From Ensifer sp. MPMI2T (GTDB taxonomy: Bacteria > Pseudomonadota > Alphaproteobacteria > Rhizobiales > Rhizobiaceae), in contig NZ_SRXN01000047.1 in NCBI RefSeq assembly GCF_004827385.1, positions 1 to 42,182 on the forward strand: a stretch of DNA of 42,182 bases, read 5' to 3'. The position numbers and the translations under genes are program-made. This document shows positions 15,629 through 24,032 of this stretch, one piece after another. The notes under the pieces are model-generated. The model saw only the letters and a list, made by a program, of their open reading frames with translations. It ran no database searches and was not told the DNA's origin. Every line of letters starts with the position of its first letter. Position 1 is the first letter of the stretch.

Positions 15629-18600
15629 ATGGACGTCGGTGCCTGGCTGCGCCATCAAGGGCTGGGACAGTACGAAGAAACGTTCCGCCAAAACGACATC
15701 GATCCTGAAGTCCTAAGAGATCTTACGGCCGAGGACCTGATTGGGCTTGGCGTCGCTTCTGTAGGGCACCGTCGTAAACTGCTTTCTGCCATCGCCGCAC
15801 TGCGTGAGGTCGCTCAACAACCGAGCGGTCAAGCTGGGGTTGGCGGGACACCTGTAATCCTCCCTGAGCCGGAGCGCCGCCAGCTCACCGTGATGTTCGT
15901 CGACCTTGTCGACTCGACCAGGCTTTCCTCACGACTCGATCCAGAGGAGATGAGCGAGCTGCTGCGAGGCTATCAGGGTGCAGTGGCGGGCGCTATTGCT
16001 CGACTCGAGGGCCATGTTGCCAAGTACCTGGGCGATGGCGTGCTCGCTTACTTTGGCTATCCGCGCGCTCACGAGGATGAGGCCGAACGAGCGGTGCGAG
16101 CGGGGCTTGCAGCCATCGAGGCAGTGGGGAACCTGCAGCCACCGCATGGGGAGACGCTGCAAGCTCGCGTCGGCATCGCGACCGGCTTGGTGGTTGTCGG
16201 CGAACTGATCGGCGAAGGTGCTGCGCGTGAGGAGACGGTAATCGGCGAGACGCCCAATTTAGCGGCACGACTGCAAAGTGTCGCCGAGCCGGGAACTGTG
16301 GTGGTGGCATCCACCACCCGGCAGCTGATCGGCGGCCTGTTCGATCTCGCCGAACTCGGTTTCCATCCGTTGAAGGGCTTTCCTGCTTTAGTACCCGCTT
16401 GGCGCGTGCTCGGTGAAAGCTCTGCGGAGAGCCGTTTCGAAGCCCTGCATGGGGCGAGCCTGACCCCGCTCGTCGGTCGCGAGCACGAGATAGGACTCCT
16501 GCTTAAGCGCTGGGAAGCGGTCAAAGAAGGGGAAGGTCGCGTGGTGTTGCTAGCGGGCGAGCCCGGCATCGGCAAGTCGCGCCTTGTTCGTGCCCTGCGT
16601 CGGCGTTTGGAAGGCGAGCCGCATACGACTGTAAGTCACTACTGCTCGCCCTATCATCAGACCAGTCCGCTTCATCCGGTTATCTGCCTTCTGGAGCGGG
16701 CAGCTGGCTTCGCCGCGGCGGATCCCCCCGAAGTGAAACTGAGCAAGCTCGAAGCGCTGCTCACGCAATCGACCAAAGACGTCGCCGACGCGGCCTCGCT
16801 GCTCGCGGCGTTGCTGTCGGTTCCAGCGGGCGATCGCTATCCGCCGTTGGAGTTAAGCCCGCACCGGCAGAAGGAGCGGACGCTGGAGGTACTCGTCGAT
16901 CAGCTCATCGGGCTCGCGGCACGGCGGCCCGTCCTGGCAGTATACGAGGACGTGCATTGGGCAGATCCGACCTCGCTGGAGCTGCTCGATCTTGTTGTTG
17001 ACCGCGTGCAAGACTCGCCGGTGCTGGTGCTCATCACATTCCGCTCCGAGTTTCTGCCACCGTGGATGCGCTATCCCCATGTCACCGCCTTGACGCTTAG
17101 TCGTTTGAGCCGTCGGCAAGGCGCAGCCATGGTCGACAGGCTGACCGGCGGCCGGGCTCTGCCTGCCGAAGTGCTCAACCAGATCGTCGGACAGACAGAT
17201 GGCGTGCCGCTCTTCGTTGAGGAGCTAACGCGCGCGATATTGGAGACCAACTTGCTTAAAGACGAGGGCGATCACTACGCTCTCGCGAGTCCCCTGTCGG
17301 CAATCGCAATTCCAGCTACGCTTCAGGAATCGTTATTGGCTCGGCTTGACCGGCTTGCGCCCGCCAGGGAGGTAGCGCAGGTGGCGGCCGCAATCGGTCG
17401 AGAATTCTCGCATGAGTTGCTCGTGACCGCCGTGCCATTGCAGACGAGCGAGGTAGAGGAAGCACTGGACGACCTCATTGCTTCGGGATTGGTGTTCCGC
17501 CACGGGACTCCGCCGCAGGTGACCTACAGCTTCAAGCACGCGCTCGTACGCGACGCCGCCTACGCGACCCTTGTGCGTAGGAAACGACAACGGTTGCACG
17601 CGGCGATAGCCGCAGCGATCGAGCAACGCTTCCCCGAAACGGTCCAGACACAGCCCGAGCTTCTGGCCCAGCACTATGCGGAGGCGGGACGGCTAGAACC
17701 TGCCGTCAATTACTGGCTCAGGGCCGGGCAAGCAGAGATTGCGCGGTCCGCAACGGCCGAAGCGATTACCCATCTGACAAGAGGGCTGGAGCTGCTTGAA
17801 GGACTGCCTGATGATGCTGCGCGATGGCGGCAGGAACTCGAATTGCAGGTCGCTCTCAGCGTTGCCCTGATGACTGCCAAGGGTTGGGCAGCGCCAGAGG
17901 TCGGCCGGGCCAACGCGCGAGCACGCGAATTATGCGAGCGGATCGGGGATAAAGGCAGGCTCTTCCCTGTCCTCTACGGGGAGTGGGTCTTCCACGTCGT
18001 GCGCGCTGAACTGGAGGCGGGGAGGAAGGCGGGAGAGGAGCTGCTCCGGCGCGCGCAGGAAGAACGGGAGGCGTCCGGCGAGACCGTCGGTAATCGCATC
18101 GCCGGAACCGATGCCTTCCTTCGCGGCGAGATCGCTACTGCCCGTGAATATCTGGAACGGTCGCTCGCCCTTTATGACCCGCAGCAACACCGCTCCCTCG
18201 CATTCCTGTTCGCCCAGGACCCTCGGGTGGCGGGACTGTCGGTCCTCTCCTGGACCCTCTTCGCTCTTGGGTATCCCGAGCAGGCCCAGGCCAGGAGCAA
18301 CGAGGCATTGGCGGACGCAAGGGAACTTTCCCACCGCAACACGCTCGGTTACGCCCTGCTTTACGGCTGCATCCTGTCGCAGCTTCGCGGCGACTGGCGG
18401 GAAGCCCGAGATCGGGCGGATTCACTGATCACGCTCGCAAGAGCGCAGGGCTCTCCGCACTTCCTCGGCGCAGGTGCAATCGTTCGAGGCTGGACGCTAG
18501 CAGAGACGGGTGAATTACCGGCGCCCTCACACAGGTTCGAGAAGGCTTGGCGTCGTGGCAGATGACTGGAGCGAGATTCCTGGTTCCATTCTTTTTGAGC

Positions 18601-19017
18601 TTGCTCGCGCGCCTCGAGACGCATGCCGGGGAGGCAAAGCGAGGCTTGGAGTTGTTGACCGACGCGCTGGACCGAGCGGGCGCAACGGGCGAGCGGTGGT
18701 TCGAGGCGGAATTGCATCGGCTGATGGGCGAGCTGATGCTACAGCTGCCCGCGTTTGATCGTGCCGAGGCGGAAGCACGACTCCGGCACGCGGCCGAGGT
18801 AGCGCGAGGGCAAAGCGCTGACTTATGGGAGTTGCGCGCGGCGACAAGCCTAGCCCGACTATGGATCGTGCGGAACCGGTTCGGCGACGCTCATCACCTG
18901 CTCGCGCCCCTCTGCGGCAAGTTTACGGAGGGATTCGCGACATCGGATCTGCAATCGGCCCAACGGGTGCTTCGCGAGACAGCCGGTATCAATGGCGCGA
19001 CCAAGTCATCCGACTAG
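15629..19017 (+). pseudogene. SAM - class III adenylate cyclase - AAA ATPase - TPR protein, one-base frameshift near the end
   Basis: A large cytoplasmic signalling protein of a type abundant in rhizobia. The start at 15629 has a GGAGGAGG site and reads MDVGAWLRHQGLGQYEETF, a SAM domain (1-60). The cyclase domain (80-260) keeps Asp92, Lys132, Asp136, Asn210 and Arg214, with Thr203 at the base-selecting position. An ATPase domain follows with Walker A GEPGIGKS (310-317) and Walker B VYEDVHWADP, then TPR-like repeats. At 18547-18548 one T is missing: HRFEKA should continue LASWQMTGARF, but the frame shifts and stops after eight residues. The other frame runs on to 19017 with normal TPR sequence. 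Loss would remove only the last 160 residues, so catalysis might survive. The last 135 bases are repeated, inverted, at 27803-28010. Confidence 0.85.
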
Positions 19018-19088
19018 TCAGCCGAGTTGCAATGTTCTACGCCAAGCCGCACTGACAGCACTGTCGCACGGCAAGGGTGTAGTGTGAT
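18882..19088 (+). repeat. Inverted repeat copy A (cyclase 3' end plus downstream bases)
   Basis: This stretch, encoding GDAHHLLAPLCGKFTEGFATSDLQSAQ and running about 70 bases past the stop, recurs in inverse orientation at 27803-28010 with high identity in the coding part and about 80% beyond it. The two copies bracket an 8.7-kb segment. Confidence 0.85.
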
Positions 19089-19490
19089 GGAGCGTCACCG
19101 AGTCAGTCGTCGTCCGCTTTCCGGCAACGAATTAGAGCCCTGAATGTCCGATCCGGGGTCAAGACCTGGCGGTTCTGCTCGCTAAGCGAGCGACCGCTTA
19201 GGGTCCGAACTCGTCCCTACGAGCCGCCAATCGGAACGTCTTGAACGTCCGCAGTGCTGACGTCGCCGACTTCCAGGTTCCATCGGGCACGCCATCGTGG
19301 CTCAGGTGAGTCGGGAGGATTCGCGAATCGGATAAATGGCTCACCGATACACGGCTCAAGCGCATTGAGCCGCGATGTCGCATGGTGCCCCGCGCTCTGA
19401 CGACCTGCGTGTGGTGGCTTATGCGAGGCGCGGGGAGCCCAGGAGCTCGCCCGAAGGATTGCCGCCCCGAGCGAGTGAATTGAGTGCCCG
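19089..19490. other. Gap between the SAM-cyclase and ligD 3' ends
   Basis: About 400 bases between two convergent genes. I see a short palindrome around GCTCGCTAAGCGAGC (about 19178-19192) and no convincing coding frame on either strand. Confidence 0.4.
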
Positions 19491-21437
19491 CTAAAGGACG
19501 GTGCGACGCTTTGGCGGACGTTCAATCGTGAACGCATCCGGTCTTATCCCTCGCTCGATGTCACGCCAGCTGACCGGAGCCGCGACCGGAAATCCTGGTC
19601 GGGCCCTCGGCGAGTAGGTGCCGACGGCTGTGGTGCCGCGGCCGTTCCTCAGGTAGTCCAGAAAGAGCTTTCCGCTCCGGTGCGAAAGCTGTGCCGAGGT
19701 CGTGTAGCGGTCGGGAACCTTCCTCGCGAACTGCTGCGCCAGGCGTTTGGCATAGGCGTGCGCCGCATCATGAGTCATCTTCGCCGGCAGGGGGATCATG
19801 ATGTGAACGCCCTTGCCGCCGGTGAGCTTTGGCCAGGTTTTGAAGTCCTCCGCCTCGAGGAGTTCCCGCAGCTGCAAGGCGGTTGCGACGACGAACTCCC
19901 ACGATACGCCTTCGCCAGGGTCGAGATCGAAGATCAGCGTGTCGGCGTGTTCGATGTCGTCGACGGTCGCCGCCCAGGGATGCAATTCCACCGCACCGAT
20001 CTCCACCAGCCCCAACAATCCGGCGAGATCATCGACCCATACACGTACCCCTTCGCCGCCTTCGCGCTTCTCGATGCGAAGCTGGTGGACCTCGGGCGGG
20101 ATCGGCGGCAGCGGTCCCTTATGGTAGAACGTGGTGCCTTGCATGTGTCGCACCAGCTTCAACGGCCGGCCGCCGAGGAAACGTAGGGCCCGATCGGCAA
20201 CGCGTGTCCAATAGGTGGCAAGCTCTTCTTTCGAAGGCACAACGGCATCCGGCAGCAACTGCAATATGTTTTCACGGGGGACATGGACTGACGCAGGGCC
20301 AGCGGTCCGTCGCGGTTGCGCGGCATCTGGCGAGGCATCCCGCAAGCCTTTGAACACAGGTTCGCGCAGCAGTCCGTCGTCCGTCACTCCGCCATAGTCG
20401 ATCTCAGCGTAGACCTGCGGTTCCACCCAGGTTGCCTTGGGCTTTTTGATCGGATGGGAGAGGCGGCTCTTGCCGATAATCAAGGGATCGAGCCGCTCCC
20501 GCACCTCGCGTGCCGCCGCTTGGGTGTAGCCGGTTTGGGCCTTGCCGGCATACACCAGGCGATCGCTCTCCCAACGTCCGAGATAAAGCGAGGCAATCCT
20601 ACGCGGCTGCGCGCCGAGCTTTTCCACAAAGGCGACGATCGGGAACGCCTGGCGTTTTGTGCACTTCGTCTTTGTCCAGCTTTCCTGCCGCCCCGATCGG
20701 TAGGGTGCGCCCTTGCGTTTCGAGACAATCCCCTCCAGACCCATCTCGCAGGCGTGCCGATAAATCGCCTCTCCTTCGTCAAGCTCGAGATGGTCGACAT
20801 AGGCGATGGTGCCGGCAGCATCTCCGAGTAGCTCGCGCAGCACTCGTTTGCGCTCGATCAGCGGCACGCGTCGGAGGTCATATCCGTCCAAGTAGAGCAG
20901 GTCGAAGGCCTGAAATGTCAGATGCGGCGACGCGCGTTTCGCGAGCTCTCGCCGAAGTGCCTGAAAATCGGGAAGCCCGGTTTTGCCAAAGGCCGTAACC
21001 TCTCCATCCATCACCGCGTCATGGCCAGCGAGGCCCTCCGCGGCCGTCGCCATTGACTTGAATTCCTTCGTCCAATCAAGCCCGGTCCGCGTGTAAATTG
21101 CGATCTTGCCGCCATTGATGTGCAGCTGCGCTCGGTAGCCGTCAAACTTGATCTCATGAACCCAGTCCGCGCCATCCGGTGGCCGCTTCATCAGCGTCGG
21201 GTGGCAGGGTTCAATGAATTTCGGGAAGACAGAGGGCATTGCACCGAGATTGGCCAGACGAGCGACGGGGGACGAAGTCTGCCGACTTCTAACAGCGGGG
21301 TTTCGTCCCATAGCGCCATTTTCGACGCCTTCACGGGGGCGCGGGGCTTTGGCACGTGGCCGCAAGACATGTCCTCCATCCTCGAACGGCGATTCAACCC
21401 CTTGGAACAGTATTTCGTTCCTGGGCCGGGGCGTCAT
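19491..21437 (-). CDS. ligD: ATP-dependent DNA ligase D (ligase-polymerase, no phosphoesterase domain)
   Basis: A non-homologous end-joining enzyme that seals and fills DNA ends. The ligase domain (about 67-370) has the nucleotidyl Lys97 in EIKFDGYRA, MDGEVTAF, FQAFDLLYLDG, EGIVSKRKGAPYRSG and SWTKTKC, followed by an OB fold (GRWESDRLVYAGKAQTGY). The polymerase/primase domain (about 385-640) has the metal-binding IFDLDPGEG, the TGGKGVHIMIP loop and LDYLRNGRGTTAVGTYSPRARPG. No N-terminal phosphoesterase module is present; the first 66 residues are a basic linker, and Met67 (21239) is an alternative start. At 648 residues it matches two-domain LigD forms. No ku gene is in the window. A fragment of a second copy lies at 33057-33240. 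Confidence 0.92.
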   Translation of the reverse strand: MTPRPRNEILFQGVESPFEDGGHVLRPRAKAPRPREGVENGAMGRNPAVRSRQTSSPVARLANLGAMPSVFPKFIEPCHPTLMKRPPDGADWVHEIKFDGYRAQLHINGGKIAIYTRTGLDWTKEFKSMATAAEGLAGHDAVMDGEVTAFGKTGLPDFQALRRELAKRASPHLTFQAFDLLYLDGYDLRRVPLIERKRVLRELLGDAAGTIAYVDHLELDEGEAIYRHACEMGLEGIVSKRKGAPYRSGRQESWTKTKCTKRQAFPIVAFVEKLGAQPRRIASLYLGRWESDRLVYAGKAQTGYTQAAAREVRERLDPLIIGKSRLSHPIKKPKATWVEPQVYAEIDYGGVTDDGLLREPVFKGLRDASPDAAQPRRTAGPASVHVPRENILQLLPDAVVPSKEELATYWTRVADRALRFLGGRPLKLVRHMQGTTFYHKGPLPPIPPEVHQLRIEKREGGEGVRVWVDDLAGLLGLVEIGAVELHPWAATVDDIEHADTLIFDLDPGEGVSWEFVVATALQLRELLEAEDFKTWPKLTGGKGVHIMIPLPAKMTHDAAHAYAKRLAQQFARKVPDRYTTSAQLSHRSGKLFLDYLRNGRGTTAVGTYSPRARPGFPVAAPVSWRDIERGIRPDAFTIERPPKRRTVL

Positions 21438-21571
21438 AGTTCACGGGAGAGGGCACCGGAGATCGGCATGCGACGCGGAGTGACACGCGACGTGTATTGA
21501 ATCGAGATGACCTCTCGACGGCCGAGCGAGTTTCGACGGGCAATAGATCCGCCCCGGATCTCTTGGCCCTC

Positions 21572-22549
21572 TCAGGCTTTGTACCGATCAAAGGCCGTCA
21601 GGTGCTTGACCGGAGGATCGGCTTCAGCCCAGCGATAGATCTCTGACCTCAGAAAACCAATCTCCTCGTTGAGGCGCTGCTCTTCGACCTCGATCCACCA
21701 GCACTTGGGACGCCCGTCACTGCCGTCCGACCAGCGGTAGCCTCGCGACTTAAGCTGGTCCTTCATGTCGAAAGGGCTATGCTCTGCAAAGACGCGCACC
21801 CGGGATCCCTGGCTTGACTCAAGGAGTTCTCCAAACGGGCAACGGCCGCCTCCGCTGCCGGCATGCTCAAGCACCGCAAGAAGTGCGAAACAATCGTCCA
21901 CGGCGCGGTGGCCGTGGTGGAAACAGCCAGATTGACCGATGAGATAACCGAGCTTCGTCCCCTCGAAGCCGCGCGCCGCCCAGTCGACTTCGGCGAGAGA
22001 GCAGGCCCACGCCTTACCTGCGAACATGCTCGAGAACGCCTCGCAGAAGGGGCGATCGAAGGCAGCATTGTGGGCAATGATGAGGTCGGCCGGATCAATC
22101 AAGGATCGAAGCTCACCGACGTCGATCATCTGTCCGGCCACCATCTCGTCGGTAATGCCTGTCAGCCGCGTGATTTCGGGCGGAATTGGTTTCATCGGTT
22201 GCTGCAAGCCGCCGTAAACGCCTGTAACGTCACCAATGTTGCCCTCGTCGTCGAAGGTGAACGCAACCGCACCGATCTCGATGATCTCGTCCTTGCGATG
22301 GTCGACGCCCGTCGTCTCGGTATCGACGAGCACCCCAACCCGGGGGAATCCCGGCCGGGGTTCGCTGACGACGTCTCGGGCAATGAGCCTGCGCAGGACC
22401 CTGTAATTGCCGCTTTCTTCGAGACGCCGTGTCATCTCTTCGTAGTCGAGCTGCTTCTCGTCTTTCCGCCTCCTTGTCGGGCGAAGCGTTACCACAGTGT
22501 TTTCATCTGACCCGCGCGGTGACGGAAACATTTCGAGCTGTGAAGCCAT
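21572..22549 (-). CDS. DEDDh 3'-5' exonuclease (DnaQ/epsilon-like)
   Basis: A 325-residue protein with an RNase-T/DnaQ exonuclease domain at about 70-240. The catalytic acids are Asp76 and Glu78 in VDTETTG, Asp in IIAHNAAFDRPF, and His/Asp in HHGHRAVDDC, so it is complete. The C-terminal third (HSPFDMKDQLKSRGYRWSDGSDGRPKCWWIEV) is a separate small domain found on some alphaproteobacterial exonucleases, perhaps nucleic-acid binding. The frame is open up to 22759, but MASQLEMFPSPRG at 22549 is the likely start since the upstream part has no family resemblance and would overlap the divergent MucR-like gene. It is not a polymerase III subunit by context; its place beside ligD suggests end processing or repair (inferred). 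Confidence 0.85.
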   Translation of the reverse strand: MASQLEMFPSPRGSDENTVVTLRPTRRRKDEKQLDYEEMTRRLEESGNYRVLRRLIARDVVSEPRPGFPRVGVLVDTETTGVDHRKDEIIEIGAVAFTFDDEGNIGDVTGVYGGLQQPMKPIPPEITRLTGITDEMVAGQMIDVGELRSLIDPADLIIAHNAAFDRPFCEAFSSMFAGKAWACSLAEVDWAARGFEGTKLGYLIGQSGCFHHGHRAVDDCFALLAVLEHAGSGGGRCPFGELLESSQGSRVRVFAEHSPFDMKDQLKSRGYRWSDGSDGRPKCWWIEVEEQRLNEEIGFLRSEIYRWAEADPPVKHLTAFDRYKA

Positions 22550-22734
22550 GGTAATCCAATATTCATCCGCGGTGGCACATGCCGGCGTCCGATCTGAGTT
22601 CACGATAGTAAGCCAGCGAGATTCGGGCAACGAGGGGAGCAAGAGGCCGGAAAACTGTCGATGAGCGCAATCCGCTCTCCTGGCCGCCTTCCTCCCGTCA
22701 GAAATACGTGCAACGCACGCCAAGCTGGGCTTCG

Positions 22735-23223
22735 ATGCAGAATCAAAGGAATAGTTCATTGACGGAATCGCGTTCGGAAATGCGGAGACTCGAGCTCACC
22801 AGCCGGATTGTTGCCTCCTATGTGAGGCGCAACGTCGTCCCCGCTGGTGATCTGCGGCACCTAATCGAGCAGACATATGCCTCCCTGAACGGCGCATTAC
22901 GGCCCGACAAAGCCGACCCCGCCGAGCCGCCACGCCCCGCCGTCCCGGTCAGGAAGTCGGTGACCGATGACTTCATCATTTGCCTCGAGAATGGCAAGAA
23001 ATTCAAATCGCTGAAGCGCCATCTGATGGCACAGTACGGCCTTACTCCGGAACAATACCGTGAGAAGTGGAAGCTTCCCGCCGACTATCCGATGACAGCC
23101 CCGAATTACGCTCAACAGCGTTCGACGCTGGCGCATAAGACGGGCTTGGGAAAGAGAGCGGCGAAGCCTGCGGCGGAGCCCGAGCCGCCCGTTAGGAAGA
23201 AAATTGGCCTGAAATTCCAGTAG
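22735..23223 (+). CDS. Ros/MucR-family transcriptional regulator lacking zinc ligands
   Basis: A 162-residue DNA-binding protein of the Ros/MucR family. The helical N-terminal region (LTSRIVASYVRRNVVPAGDLRHLIEQTYASLNG) and the zinc-finger-like core (ICLENGKKFKSLKRHLMAQYGLTPEQYREKW, then LPADYPMTAPNYAQQRS) are clear. In Ros the zinc is held by Cys-x2-Cys and two His. Here only the first Cys (83) and first His (96) remain: position 86 is Asn and positions 100-101 are Gln-Tyr. Zinc-free homologues that still bind DNA are known from Mesorhizobium loti (the Ml proteins). ATG 22735 is chosen; a GTG lies nine codons earlier. It is divergent from the exonuclease gene and may control it. Confidence 0.85.
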   Translation: MQNQRNSSLTESRSEMRRLELTSRIVASYVRRNVVPAGDLRHLIEQTYASLNGALRPDKADPAEPPRPAVPVRKSVTDDFIICLENGKKFKSLKRHLMAQYGLTPEQYREKWKLPADYPMTAPNYAQQRSTLAHKTGLGKRAAKPAAEPEPPVRKKIGLKFQ

Positions 23224-23281
23224 TCACTCGACGAAGCGCGCGATATGCCATGTGTCGATTCAGCGTTCGTGAACCAGTAGT

Positions 23282-23302
23282 CCCACCCGGAAACCGGGCG
23301 GG
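23282..23302 (+). terminator. Possible hairpin terminator after the MucR-like gene
   Basis: CCCACCCGG-AAA-CCGGGCGGG forms a 9-bp stem with one mismatch and a 3-base loop, 58 bases after the stop. Only two T residues follow, so rho-independent termination would be weak. Confidence 0.35.
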
Positions 23303-23651
23303 TTAGGCTGCTGCTCCAAAGGAAGGGCAGACTCGGGTGGAAGACCGTCCTTCGTCGTGCTCATCGGGAACGAGCAGGTTGCGCAATTGCTGACACTCAC
23401 GGCGCTTCTCAATTGCGGACTTTCGCGCGACGGCCGTGTCAGTAAGAGGCGAGCGCCAGCTGCCGAGTTAACCGCTTGCGCACGAAACTGACACGCAAGA
23501 CTATTTATGGTCCGTAATCTTCTGCGGTGCGTCATTCAACTCTTTGAATTTCGCTGCTATCTGCGAATTCAGGCGATTTGCTAGTGCAATGGAACCGAAT
23601 CGGCAGGATCGCTGAATTGTACCCGAGCGTCTTCCCCGAAGCCTTGCCCAA
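23303..23651. other. Gap between the MucR-like gene and the SnoaL-like gene
   Basis: About 350 bases. A minus-strand frame of 91 codons (23260-23535) is open but has no recognisable family or convincing ribosome site; I do not call it a gene. Confidence 0.35.
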
Positions 23652-24032
23652 TCAGTTCCAAGTGTGAAGGCACAATTTCCAGGACCCATCATTTTGTTTT
23701 CGCCAAATGGTGACGATTGTCCCTTCAAATTGGGCCGGCCTTCCATCTTCTCCGCTACCTGTCGCCCACCATTTGCCGCTGGAGTATGCGACATCCCCCG
23801 CAGCTTGGGCGTCGAGCAACTCGATGCCGTGACCCTTGACCCCTGCCGATATCAACCCGGCCCAGAAATCAGCGATCGCCGCCTGTCCTTTAACTACGGC
23901 ATGCGTATGCGGCAGGACGGTGGCGTCCGGCGTGTAAAGCGCCGCGACCGCTGCAGCATCTCCCCGATTGAACGCTGCGTTCCAACGATCGTTCGCTTGA
24001 CTTACAATCACACGGATATCCATGTCCGACAT
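23652..24032 (-). CDS. SnoaL-like / DUF4440-type NTF2-fold protein
   Basis: A 126-residue protein of the NTF2-like cone fold. The pattern VIVSQANDRWNAAFNRGDAAAVAALYTPDATVLPHTHAVVKGQAAIADFW is typical of SnoaL/DUF4440 proteins, and it ends FEGTIVTIWRKQNDGSWKLCLHTWN. Such proteins are small hydrolases, isomerases or ligand binders; the function here is not determined. Its ATG overlaps the cyclase stop as TGATG, and the cyclase tail supplies an AGGGAGG ribosome site just before it, so the two are translationally coupled and presumably act together. The GTG one codon earlier is a possible alternative start. Confidence 0.85.
   Translation of the reverse strand: MSDMDIRVIVSQANDRWNAAFNRGDAAAVAALYTPDATVLPHTHAVVKGQAAIADFWAGLISAGVKGHGIELLDAQAAGDVAYSSGKWWATGSGEDGRPAQFEGTIVTIWRKQNDGSWKLCLHTWN

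Noticed and set aside
23260..23535. A 91-codon minus-strand frame after the MucR-like gene
   Set aside because: Composition-like sequence, no ribosome site and no recognised motif; it also overlaps the possible terminator hairpin.
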